Made by a program: the position numbers and the translations under genes
Shown here: positions 39,227 through 52,119 of the stretch, in pieces
How positions within the stretch are numbered: the first letter of the stretch is position 1
Layout: the number at the start of each line of letters is the position of its first letter
Source of the DNA: Clytia hemisphaerica
Taxonomy: Eukaryota > Cnidaria > Hydrozoa > Leptothecata > Clytiidae
NCBI GenBank assembly: GCA_902728285.1
Contig: CACVBU010000498.1
Coordinates: 496,001 to 560,000, forward strand
DNA length: 64,000 nucleotides
Direction of reading: 5' to 3'
The notes under the pieces: generated by a model
Databases searched by the model: none
Told to the model about the DNA's origin: nothing
Seen by the model: the letters and a program-made list of their open reading frames with translations, nothing else

Positions 39227-42200
39227 CTAGGAAAGCGATGATATAAACTCAAGCCGGTAGCATTCAATAAGGTATAGCAAAATTCAAAGGATTCAAAGCA
39301 GCGTGTTTTTCATACAAACGCTAGATTGGAAGTAACATTTACCCCTCAAGTTCATGAAATGTAAGATGCAAAAACAATGATGAAAGTACAATCAGTCATC
39401 CAGAAGCGGCGAAAATTTAAAGGAGTCACTTTAGCTTGAAACTCAATGGTCGTATCTAGCCAAACTCTTAAGATAAAATACTGTATAAGTCTTTAAAATC
39501 CAAACCAACACCTCCCAAGTAAACACTCTTTGTCATAGATGTTCAGCACGAGACTGCATCATCCTCAGAGTTGTGTACAGAACTGATGACCATACCATAA
39601 GGTGTATTTCCCTTCAATTCAATACATCTTAGCCACCTTTATCAGTATCCCTCTATCAATAATTAAGATCACAAAACAACTTCATTAAAAATTAAACGAA
39701 TTAATTTGTAACTCATCAGATGTTGTGATGGAGTATTGATCAGGCATTTCGCGGCTTAAAATTTTCTTTTAGACGGAAATCATTTCGGTGCCCCTTAGAT
39801 CCATATCTGATCCGATTATTGATTGCTACATTTAAAATCCAGACATCTACTAAAATGTTTTACACGAAAACGTAGTGCATGAAAAACTTCAAAATGCTAT
39901 CTTTCACCGAATGTTTACCGAGAATGATGAAGTTTAGCCATCTAACGGTTAATACGTATTGTGTATTATATTTCAACTTTTTAAATTTTTATTCAAATCG
40001 ATTTTCTGGGCACAAGTCGAGTCTCTAAAATACATGACTCAAATGATAAGCAAAACTCTCTGTGAATAAGCTATATAGACTCCAGTGCTACAACTCAATA
40101 AAGAACCTTTTCCAGTAGTTTTTCCGAAGGAGCAAACCTTCCATTAGCAAACCTTTAAGTTAAGTTGAAATCTTTTCCTGATCAAAATAATCTCAAGAAA
40201 AAAAGTTGTCATTCGAAAAAATATTATAGTTCCTTTATCTCGTTATTAAACCATGACAGAAATTTTATGTTTATTTTTACCCGCTGTTCTGAACGGGATT
40301 CACGGACACTATAACGACCGTGAACTCTCGAATATTTCCGCTTTTTCAATATTTGTTTTAGAACATCACACAAAATATACACACAAGATAAAACTTTTAC
40401 AACTTTATAAATCTTGAAATCAAACAGGGAAATACTTCACATAATTTTTGAGCGCCTACTAAACTCCTGGGAATCTAAGCTCCAATTTAGTCCGAAAGTT
40501 TAAAGGGGATCTACTCTCGATGAAATAAAGAAATAGCCCTGGTTGCAATATAGAGTGATTTAGTAGTTAATTGATTAAAAAGACTTATGGAGAGATTGCA
40601 GCTATGGACTGTCGAGTTGCAGAAGCACCTTTTGATAAATAACGAGATTAATTGCGTACCCTCGAGTCTGACAAGTAATCTCATTATTAATTTAGCGAGG
40701 TCACGTCTACTATATCGAGAAATCTGCAGATAATTAAAACATGCTACTGGTGTCCAGGACTTTATCTGCTGATCCGATCAAGCTGATTTTCCTGTTCTCA
40801 AGGAGACATGATACATACATAAATCACATTCCTCTTAGAATCATTGTAAAGATGATCAGTGGAAGATACGGAAATTATTCAGTCAAAATGCTATCATTCT
40901 CAATCTAGATCGAAATCCATCAAAAGCTGTCAAATCAATCTACATAATACGTCAATGTAGGTATGAAAAACTCTTTGTGAATGCGATATATGTCAGTTCG
41001 CTCAGTTAAAAAGCATTCAACTCTATCATGAATATTTTTACAAGATGGTCATGCAATTTCGCAATAATTTGATCAACTATCAAACATCATATTCACTATC
41101 GACCAATCGAATGGCAGCTTGCAAAAACCTCCTTCCAAGACCTTTCTCAGTTTATCCCCTTAGGCGAGGTCAGATAAGAAGCAGCGCAAAAAAGCATCGT
41201 TTGATTTGAATATTCATTTATCTTACGAAAGAATAATTTTCTTTGATCCAAACACTTAAAAAAATATCAGGATATCTTTGAACCACAATCATATTTTCAT
41301 TTATAGATTGAGTATCCTAAAACTCTGGTCAACCTTGGATACGTATAAAACATATAAATATCTTTAACTGCCATTGAATGTTGAAATAACATCATCAGTG
41401 AAGAAAACTCAATGAAAATTTATAACGGTTAAAATAAGTCAAAATTTTGAAGCACTTTAATAAGATTGGGCCAATTTTGAGACTCCCTCCAGCGCCAAAG
41501 ATAGTCGAGAGTGTTAGGACTAAATTAGAGTTTTGCAAAGCGAAACCCACCCAAATTTCAGTGAGCTACACGATCAATATTGACAGAAAGCAAACGAGAT
41601 ATATTTACCAAACCAAACACGATAATCTACGCCATAGCAAGAATTTTGGGCATGTCTCAATCCCTCAAATCCTAGATAAATATGTACACGTTTATTTTAT
41701 AAGGACAAACTAAATAAGAACATAAGGCTTCGATGGCCAAAATGTTAAGAACATGTTAAGAACATTTTAAGGCTTCGCGGGCTCAAAAACACCCGACTTC
41801 TTAAGAAAATGGACGAAAATACTCAAAAAATGGCGAAAATAAGAACATGTTACGAACATTTTTAGGCTTAAAATTCAAAAAGTTAACAACATCCGAAGGC
41901 TTCAAAAATTTTGGATGTTCTTATAAAAAAAACGTGTATCTGAAAGTCAATATGATGAAGAAAAAATATCTGACAAAAAAAATCCACTCATTTACCTCCC
42001 TTTTAAGATAACTAGCCTATAGATTGCCAAGAGATGTAGTTGGTCCTGAAAAATGAGATAGGGAAGGCTAATGTAATCTTTAGTTTGACAAAACACATCT
42101 TTTTTGTTAAATATTTGCAAATATTGGGATATGACTTCTCGCTGATATCTAAACATAGATGTAGACGAATAGATGTTTCGTGCCGCCAAAAATAACAAAA

Positions 42201-44700
42201 ATTACAGCGGAAAATCAGTTTCGCAAAATTCGTCATCTAGACCATTTGTAAGGCTCACATACATCTGTTGTTCCCCATAGACCATTTTACGGTTGAAATG
42301 AATCATGGGTAATCAAGAGGCATTGCACCCCCAGCGATGTCTCTGATCGCACATGAAAATGATCCCCTATCACACCATTACGCCCAATCAAGGCCCAATC
42401 AAGCCATCACGCAAACCGCAATGACAAAAATTAAAGAACTCGAAATTCGAGAATTCAAATTCATTTCATTTGAATGACCCGCAAAGTTAAAGCTAATGTA
42501 TCCAGGAATTACTACAAAGAAAGTAGTTGACCTGTATGACATCTTCTAAAAGTTCCAAGCAGCATAACTTTCACCAGAAGACACAAGATTCACACCAATG
42601 GCTATTGCATCTTACAATATACAAAGATGTCACCCGTACGAGAACTTAGAACTCTACTAAACGCTGCAACGACTTTTTATCGTAATTACTTTACCTTCAC
42701 TTTAACTATTATGTTGTGACAGACATAGACTTAGACTAGAGACAGAAATATCAATGAAATTCTTCATAAGCTACTAATAAGATTTTAAATCCCTTTTAAA
42801 CCTTATGAACTCCCTTCTGATAAAGCTTAACACGAGGATTGTCACATACCTAATACAACATACAAGAAAAAAATGCTTTTCTACAGAGACTGACTCCCGG
42901 AAGCAGAGAATGATTTCATAGGGTACCAAAATATAATGTTTATTTTATCAGCGTGATAGAGGCTCCTTGTGGTTTTGTAAGAGGAGATTCAAATTTCATT
43001 CCTGCTCAAAAATATCTAAGTCTTTGTTAACAACTATCGAAGGGCTTCCCAAAAGGCTTCATTTGAAGTACAGTGGAATCTCTTACTCGAAACTCTATAA
43101 ATCGAACAAGTTTTCAGGTCCCTTCACAAAACCTTTGTAAACCAGTCTCCATAATTCGAACTCTCAATCATTCGATAAAAAATGGGGTTTCACATGCAAG
43201 TTGAAGGTGTAGAACCTCCACTGTGTAAGCTATTGCCGTAATACTAAAACTACTCAGATATAGAGTGGGCTACATACAACAACCCTTAAAAGTTGTCTCG
43301 ACACTATGCATTCAAACTCTGAGTTTCACATTATAACACTTTCAAAAATTGTAAATCATTCACAAGGCAAGACTCGACGACGCGCTAAGCAGTTGATAAA
43401 ACATCTAAGTAGTTGTAGAAAGCTTTAGCACTACATAAATCAAAACAAAATTCACGAATTAAAGAAATGCGAGCAAGCAGAAAAGAAATTATTAAAGAGG
43501 CAGCTGAATATTCTACTCTTAACAAAGTCACGATGACATAACACGTCAAAATCGAATACACACGGAAAAGAGCGATGTCTCTGTCGAACTTCTCGTTCTT
43601 TCGGCCTTTTTTCGTACAAAGTAAGATAACCTGTTGTAAGGTACAACAAAGGAGCGTTTCCCTGGACTCACTTACTAAACAGAAAAGACAGAAAAACTAA
43701 AGTTGAAAAGCCCAATAGAACGAGTGGAAATACGTTTAGAAGTAGAAGAATCAGGAAATGCTCTATATACGGACCAAAAGTACAGCTATGGCCATAATAT
43801 TTGGAATTTCCCTGCAAAATTTTAAAAACCGCAAGACAGGAAAGTAGACTTTTTACTCTGAGTTTTAACATGAAACTCAAGACTTGAGGATCCAAAAGCT
43901 TGTGAATAGCCCGACTAGTCACTATACCCCTCCCAAATCGAAATATCTGATTAGATAAAGTAGAATGCCTGAAAATGTCATTCTCGCCCGAACTTTGAAT
44001 TCTGCAAAACCAGAATGGATACCAGAATTTATGGTAAATAACCACCAATGAGAAACAACTATGAGCTAAGTATAATCATCAAAAACAAAATGACACTGCT
44101 GATGATTTTGATGATGAAAAATTCATCACAAACTGATAAGATGATGACGATCACTCCTTTAATGATGGACAGTCTGTTAAAATAATCATGATGTTAAAAA
44201 CTAAAATAGTTTTACTGTCTGGCTGTCTATGTCATATATATAACACTTGTCTGAGATCGGATAAATTATTGAGAAGGGATTTTTATCAGGAGTTTGAATT
44301 CTCATTCTGATGATGAAAAGATAGATAAAGATTTGAGCTGACGTCAGTATTTGAGTGAACATCTGCTTATGGATTCACCAAACTTCTTAATGATAGATTG
44401 GTTGGAATATATAAATTCGTAAATATGTAAATTCGAGGAAGTTCCTGTCAGTCATTTTAAAACTGTGAACCTTAGTTCATCAAAAAAATTGCCCTGACAC
44501 GGTAGATCATTCAAGCCAGTAGGGTAACGAAAGTGTTAAACAACAATAGAGATATATATTTTCTTGCATGGTTGAGATTTTTATTGTTTGAAGCTCCATA
44601 TGAATCTCAGTATTTTTCCAAGTTAGGATTTGAGCAACTTAATTTCAATTGGGTAAGATTTCAAAGGCATATTTCTTAGCTGGGACGAGATTCCCAGAGG
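39227..44700. other. Long 5' intron/intergenic segment
   Basis: AT-rich with no recognised gene. Within it are a possible MITE at 41715-41927 (taagaacat ... ttcttata ends, internal aagaacatgttaagaacat), a solo CATTTCACGGTC end near 42280-42350 and a TAACTCGA-family MITE left end at 43069-43190 (tacagtggaatctcttactcg). A weak exon-like stretch at 42001-42050 was not accepted. Confidence 0.5.
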
Positions 44701-44705
44701 GTAGG

Positions 44706-44882
44706 GGGTTCCATCTGCTCTGTGTTACAGGATCCCAACGGTTCTGTGATATGGTGTTCCACCGGCTCTGTGATACGGGGCCCCACCGGCTCTGTGAAAC
44801 GGGGGTCCCACCAGCTATGTGAAACGGGGGTCCCATCGACTCTGTGATATGGGGGTTCAACCAGCTCTGTGATCCTGGGGTT
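44706..44882. repeat. Minisatellite, unit 24-25 bp, about 7 copies
   Basis: The unit is close to ccaccggctctgtgatacgg followed by ggg and two bases; five well-kept and two weaker copies run head to tail. It is G-rich on the + strand. Overlapping minus-strand ORFs (ITEPV-type repeats) are a by-product of the 24/25-bp period, not a gene. Confidence 0.85.
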
Positions 44883-44889
44883 TATCAAC

Positions 44890-47800
44890 ATATATTCTCG
44901 ATTCCTTATCGAAAGACAAAGTAACTAAAAAAGTTGAATATTCATTAACAATTCAACCGAGGATTGATAAAACTCTGTCATTCTCATATGGTCATATAAA
45001 GTGGTAACATTTCTTGGTTGAACAACCAGCTATTGCAAGTACACCGTAAAAGATACGGGCCGTAAAATACCAGCAAAATATCCTGCAACACAGCCAACAG
45101 TATTACTAACCTGATCCCGAGGAAGCATACAAACAAATTAATTAGACACGAAATGTAATAGGTATTAGCGAATAACGTTTGCTTCAGATCTAAAGGAATA
45201 ACATGAAATAACATTTAAGCATTTAATACACTTCTTTTGAAATAAAAATCCATTAATCTCCTCAGGTAAGTTAATTAATTAACGCATCTATCGATTCGAA
45301 CGAAGATAAATATACAGGCGAAAGAATTTCAGTAACTTGGCTGAATCGGTCATCCTTTATAACGAAAGTGTATGCTATTAACCATGTTTTATTCCATAAA
45401 ATCCTTTATTTTGAAGTCGAATGACATAGGCTGCATTTTCTTTAAGACCGACTGGATAATGTTTGAAATAGGTTTTGTCCGATTAAAAGTGAAAAAGCTG
45501 AACATTTTTAAGCGTTCTACAACAAATCATAGAACTAGGTATAGTACTAGAAAGTCTGCGACAAGATATACGCTTTTCCACAAAAACTCCGAGACCATCT
45601 TAAAAAACAAGCTTCAATAGTCAAATTCATGACCTTATCATGAGTAATAAAGTTGACAAGAGTCATAGAGATTTAAGATAGGATTTGATAAGAAAATTCT
45701 AAATCCGTAAAAATCACTTAAAATATCCCACAAATTAGAGAGTAAACAAACATTTTAATAGATTAATCATCAGATTTCCTCATGCTCTTTCTATCAATCA
45801 AATAATAACTTCAATGTCAAACCTTAAGACTTAAATTGACCAATTTTCTTGTAGACATAAGACTATCGAACCCAGTCCATATTACCAGATTGTACAATCA
45901 TACAAATCCGTAAATCTTAGGAAAATTAAACAACTTTTTTCTTCCAGTGAAATCTCACTATACAGAGCCCTAACAACAGAAAAGCCTTTCTTTGCTAACG
46001 CCATATTGTACAACCCCCTGTGTAAAAGTAAAAATGGCAACCTTTTTCTGAAAGTTTACGCAATAAATAAAAATTCTACAAAATCGTTTGCTGAAAATAA
46101 TCATAAATTAAATATTGACTTCAAGGAAAATGAAAGCAACTCCCCAAGAAATCAGCCAGCAATTAAGCTCCAATTAGCTGAGTATCTACGGGCAATATAC
46201 TATCGTGAAACTATGTGATATACAAAAGAAATCCTGCATCATATCAACACAAAAATCATAGCAGCACAGCGCAAAACAAATGACATGTCAACAAAAAATT
46301 TCTGTCATTCTGACTTTCCCTTGTTTAAGGGTTTGTTTACATTTTCAACCAAATACCACGCTAAAAATAACAAATCATCTCGATGACTAAAAATGACCGT
46401 AACAATGTCTCCTTTGTTCATCCATTCGAAACATGACATCATCGCTCTAATCTCATCTTAAACAAAAATGTTTGTTAAGCGACCCGAAAAATGACTTATG
46501 ATCGCTTTCAATTTTTCGGAATTCAACTATATAGAAAGTGAACCGTGCACCCAGATGTACGTAGAGGGTCACTTTTTCAGCCCTGGATTGTTCCAAATGA
46601 AATTCAAAAAGCAACTGAGAGGCTTCTCCAGAAAACCACCCCTGTTTTTCCATCAATGACCGTCATTTCACGGTCGATGCGAATTCTTGGGGAGGAGTGG
46701 TAGTCAGGACTGCTTGTCCAGGCCGGAACAATCGTAAAAGTGGAGAGGCTGAAGGCTCAAAATGATATGAAATTTGCTAGGAATTTGAAAAAAAATCTCA
46801 TTTTCTCAAAACTGGCTGAAGTTTCCCCAGTCTCCCCGCTTCCGCAGGGTCTGTTGTCCCTCTAATAACGAATTATTTTTGCTCAAAAAATCTATATCAA
46901 CAGGAAACCGACAAGAAAGCGATGTCCAAATTACTAATTACGCATTACATGGATATTGAAATTGTTCTCTTTTACTCTGCAATCTGCAATCACTCCAGCA
47001 AGTAATTATTGCATGAGCCAAGCAATATATTCAAATCTTCAGCGTCCTAAGACAACGGTTATTCCCAGTTAATGCGTCTCAGCCTGTCGAGTTCATAGAA
47101 TCTAATGACTAAGACCACGTTCACACGCTATGTTCCATTTCGCTCCTAAACGATACGGTTCCGAAACACTGTGTGAACGTAAAAATTGGAAACGTCAAAA
47201 AAGAAGACGTTACAAAGCAAAACAGATGGAAACGGTTTTGTTTTGTTTCGTTTTCTTTCTCCGAAACGTTCCGAAATGAGTATGAACACTTCCTATCCGT
47301 AATAAATACCAAACCGGGGCGATACGAAACCGTAACGCCTGAACATGGTCTAATAAGATAACACTTAGGATTCAAGCCATTCCACTCAAAGTAATGACTT
47401 CATCCGCAAATAGCGACAGCTATCAAAGAAATATCAGCTTAATTAATCTGACGAGTGTCACTGTGTCCGCCCCTCCACAACACGCCGGTAATCCCATCTG
47501 GTAGAGCTAAACGAGGCATTTTATGCAAGTATGAAATAAGGCGTTCTATTTAGAACATTTCACAGCTTAAGAGAAAATCTATGCAATTTAAAAGCTTTAA
47601 TTCATTATTAGTACTTTTGTGAAGTGGTTTCGTTTAAAGTTTTAATGACTTTAAGGACCTCCTTCTCGACAGCGGGTGTTTGGGAGATAATTTGATTGAA
47701 ATTATTGGTTCAATTGTGACCAAAGTGTTTGAGTTTGTCCTCATGGTTAAGGTTTACCACTTCATCTAAAAGAGCAAGACACCATGATGCTGAGATGTTT

Positions 47801-50100
47801 TTCAAGTGTTGACGCATCACGCCTTAAGATCTTTGGGAAAGTCAAAAAATCTCCTGAAATATTCATTCATAACTCGAAAAAAATCCATGTCCTTTCTGGG
47901 TGCTTAAGTCGTGAGGGCGGTAGTAAACAATAAACCCACTCCACCCCCAACGCAACACTTTAAGAGAGTCATCAGTCTTTTTGAAGGTCTATTCCATTCC
48001 CAAAAGAATAGAATACACACTTTCTGAAACAAAACATGGGAGATGAGAGTTAATTCTTAGACACCTACTCAGGTTAAAGCGGTTAGGTTGATTTCACGTA
48101 AAGGGGACTTGCGAAAAAGTCAGGAGAAATCAGTGACGAGACTAAAGGTGCCCAAAAATTTTAAGTAAAGTGTTTTTTTAAGGGACGGCCAAAAGATTTG
48201 TTGACTGATACACTTGTATAGACACTGGGACCTTCTTTATTCAGGATTGATGTCTGAAAAAGCATACAGATGATGAATCAAATGAAAAAATAGTCAAGAC
48301 AAAGAATGAGTGAAAAGGGCTTTTTTAGTACCATATTTCTGTCGCTCCTAAAAATTCCATCATTGTCCTGTGACTTTGGCACTGCACAAAAACTTGGTAA
48401 ATATAGAGAGCCCCTGTTATGTTCTAACTGCTCAAACTAAGCTACAAATCCGGTGCAATCCCAAGAAATCTGATATTGGCGACTTTCCTTGAAATTCTAC
48501 AACTTTAAGAACAACCATCACAATCTATCCAAGACCTAGACTCGCAAAAATAAACTTTTTCTCAAGACGTCTAATTTCTTATGTTTAAATATTATTTTAT
48601 GTTTGATATAACAAGGATCATCGTCTTGTTTACTGCTTTTCTATAAAAGAAGCCTGCATTCTGAGCATACCAAATGATAAAATATATTTAAGGCACCATG
48701 CAGGGTCTTCATTACCTTTAGGAAGTTTGTCAACTAAGCAATTTACAACAGAACCCCTCAGATTGAAGCCTTTTAAAAGTATGCAAATGCAGGATCTTTA
48801 AAATTGTATATGGGGTGATCTAAGATAACAAACTTAAACTTTAAATACAAGCAATCAACATTCATGATTTTATTATATAGACTAGAAAAATACACTAATC
48901 TCCAGCAGCTACAAAGCGTGCAAGAGTGTAAACAAATACTTCTTAAGCCAAAGATTAAACACATTATCGCATCTCATATCTAAACATGGATTACGTTGGA
49001 TAAACAATTTATAAGAATGATATTTGTTACACCGTCTTCGAGAGGTGGAAAACGAAATCTGTGTTGGACGAGGCTTGAAAAGGCTTGTCGAAAACCCACC
49101 AAATGAAGTTCAACAAACTTTCCCTTTTTCCAATCAAATCCAGGGAGTCTGGATGGGGTATACATTCCACTTCAGGTAGGCTGTCGTTATCCTCTGATAG
49201 ATTTGTACCCTTTATAGACATAATGAGGTTTTGTAGATGACCTCCACTGGATGTCTTTGAGAATGTTAGTAATCTGTGAAAAAAGCCGTACCCTAATTAT
49301 CTACCTGTACTGGTGACTGGATGACATGGAAACACTTTTGGAAACCAAATTCAACAGAGTAAAATCAATGACAAAAATAGTTGAAAGAGAAACCTTCAAC
49401 TTCGAGGCTTAACATTTTAACAAGCTTAACACAGGAAGAATAATTTCTATAGATTTCTGAAGACCTTACCACTAACTCAAGTCTTTCCTTGATTGAATAT
49501 AAATTTTCTTATCGTATTCTTATAAAAAAGTATATCGGGATTAATTCAGCATTAAAATCGGATTATGTGTAAGTAATCCGGTGTTTGCATTGTTCCAACG
49601 AACCAAAACTTGTATATTGATCGGATTAAGGTTTGATCGCATTCCTTACATAAACAAACCTTATTATTAGACACCATTGCTTGATTACTAGCCAAATCGG
49701 CCCATCAAATAATGTCAACCCCTCAAATCTGATGTCTTAGCCTTATTTATGAACGGTAGTCAAAGCAACTTATAAAACAAATGATAGCAACCCTACTATT
49801 GAAATCGCTTGAAGTTTATGTTGATGAAGATTGAAGTCTGTTCTTCGAGGGAAAGAAATGTTTTTAAAATTGCAAACATAATCTACAATACATTTTAAAA
49901 TGGTACGAAAGCTTTAACATTAAAATCTTAAAACTCTTTGATTGATTGAATGGTGAAAAGCAAAGTTAAGCCTAAAGTAGATTCCAAACTCTAACCTGGC
50001 TTTTTGTTACTTTTCTTACATCAATCAAATCTCTTAAATATAAACTTCTGACAGTAATAAGTTTTCAGTTTGGTGATAGGGTGTTGATGATAATACTTAC
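44890..50100. other. Intron/intergenic, no gene recognised
   Basis: AT-rich. The MITE at 47110-47353 is listed separately. A 64-codon minus-strand ORF at 49027-49221 (MSIKGTNLSEDNDSLPEVEC...) has a balanced composition but no clear splice or domain support. Nothing else stands out. Confidence 0.45.
47110..47353. mobile_element. MITE with TTAGACCATGTTCA-type ends
   Basis: The left taagaccacgttcacacg and right (reversed) ttagaccatgttcaggcg are inverted repeats. The interior is rich in 'gaaacg' and 'cgtttc' phrases. 244 bp. The plus and minus ORFs across it are incidental. Confidence 0.65.
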
Positions 50101-50245
50101 TTAACCTGCGTGGCATGTCCCAAAAATTCCAGTCCCAGCCTGGAGGTAATTCTTCGTTTCTCCTCCAAAATTGAGCATGAGTAAGTTGCAGAGCTACCAT
50201 CGACCAATAAAACGTACATAGAACCAATTGAGAAATGTGCACCAT
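50101..50245 (-). CDS. Candidate alternative first exon (exon 1b)
   Basis: From ATG 50245 it encodes MVHISQLVLCTFYWSMVALQ, a signal peptide ending near THA/Q, then FWRRNEELPPGWDWNFWDM. A consensus donor TTAA|GTAAGT at 50101/50100 leaves one base, the same phase as exon 1a. No compatible exon of another gene is seen downstream before 38.2 kb. Assignment to the multiplexin gene is inferred. Confidence 0.55.
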
Positions 50246-52119
50246 TTCTATTCCAACACATTGTTGTTTTTGTTGGAGATGTCAAATATGGTCATTACCA
50301 GTGAAGAAATTAAAACTTTTTGTGCTAGAGAAATTATTTCTGCATTCTTTATTTTGTGGTAATTTTGTTGGTATGTTGCTTTTACTCTACTCTGAAATTT
50401 TGTAAGAAGAATGATATTTAGCGACCAAGCTTTTTGATGATCTGATTTCTTTTCTTTCCTGAAATTAACTCTTGCTTTGACCACAAAATTTAATTAACCT
50501 TTTCAAACGCCTAAAGAGGTTATGTATTTGGTCTAAAGTCCATCCCCCGAAAGAACCTACTTAAAGTCAGTGTATTTTGAAAACGTTCCAATTAGATAGA
50601 TGACTTGGGAAAATCAGGTATTGCAGTCACTGTACCAAAGCAAAATATCTTTAAACTCCAATCTTTGTTGGTAAATTTCTTGATGTATATTTGTTGTACC
50701 AGATTTAAAACATTCCCGTCAGATTAGTTTACGAATATACAATGACAAATTTGTGGGAAAAGCCAGTCACATAAGATAATCATGTTAAGAAATTCGGAGG
50801 TGTTTCATTGCGGTTAGCATGTCATCAAGTAAATTTAACAAAAAAATTGATTCACTTCTGATTTGATCAAAAATGATTATCTTTTCTGACCATAGATTTA
50901 TCCGAATTCTGTAAAAAAGATTCAAAGGTCAAATGCTTTGATCCTCCAATGGTGAGATGAAAAAAATTGCTTCGTGATAATTACATTATTATGAAGTGAC
51001 GCTGGATTTCTAGCTTGCGGAACATTGGGGTCTAATATTAAGGTAATAGTATAATATTTTATGGAAAAGTAACCCTGAGTGAAACGAAATTTGTAATTTC
51101 AAGATTAGCTTCAAATTACCCACCTTTATCTTACGTAAGTCTAGTTTAGACGGTCAAATTTCTGCCTTGCCTATTGTATTTGTTAGAGTAAGGAAAGAGT
51201 GGGCAGAAAGTTTGCAGTTGAAACTATACTTGAAAATGATTGAATAAGTCATTGCATTGACACCAGAAAAAAGACATTGCATTGACTTTAGAATGCCAAT
51301 TTTTCTGCAAACTTTAATTCATAATTAGAATAGGCAGGGTGAAAAGTGGACCGGCCAAACCAGGGCTTTCACGGTTTGCGTGGTTTTTTAGACAAAAACT
51401 ATATTGAAAGTAAAATTTACGGCCAGCTTTATGCCGAAATATATGCCACGAAAAACAAGGGCACATTCATTGAAACCCCTTGTACCTTGATATGAAAATG
51501 TCTGTCAAAGTAGGTTTCAACAAAAAACATAGCCATTCAGTTCAAATTAGTTTGAAGACTTTTATCGAAATCAATCATCAGTAACTGGAATATTATTGCA
51601 TCGAAAGTAAAAACTCCAAAAAAATCACACACAATAAGGTGCAGCAAATTGTGTTAACGAAATTATTTCTCAATCATTTGTCAACCTTTTTTTCTTACAT
51701 TGATATCCAGCCATTAAACTTATTTTATCAACCCGACCAACATAAAAAAAAATTCTTGATATTTCTAACCACAATTTTGGCCAAAAGAACGAAAAAAGTC
51801 AATTTTGTGTCAAAATAGATACTGTTATATACAGACGTTATTTGATAGTTGCTTTAATTCTGAATATCACTAAAATCTCGTTTGAGAGCTCACGACGGTC
51901 AGCTTTAATCACTTAAAAGGTCATAGTAGACTGACAAGATCATTAGCTTTAATAGTTATTTATAATAGAAACTTGCAGAAAAAACCTTCTTAGGCCGATA
52001 GTTTGGTCTACTATTAGCGACACAAAAGTCATTCAAGTCGTTAAAAGGCATTTGAACGTCACACTCAAACGAGTTGGAATAAGAGTTTCAATGGAGGTCT
52101 TACATAGTCGGTTTTAGAC
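50246..52119. other. Upstream of exon 1b; no gene recognised
   Basis: It contains a stretch at 51265-51360 that is also found at 33190-33300 (both orientations checked by eye). No coding or structured feature was seen in the rest. Confidence 0.45.

Noticed and set aside
42001-42050. Minus-strand exon between TTTTTCAG and GTAAAT
   Set aside because: Only 50 bp, open in one phase, leaves two bases and does not match any neighbour; chance is likely.
44645-44891. Minus-strand ORFs with ITEPV- and SQSRW-type peptide repeats
   Set aside because: They are produced by the 24-25 bp minisatellite read in two frames; no gene context.
49027-49221. 64-codon minus-strand ORF with balanced composition
   Set aside because: No signal peptide, no domain, no convincing splice sites, and alternative frames are similar in length.
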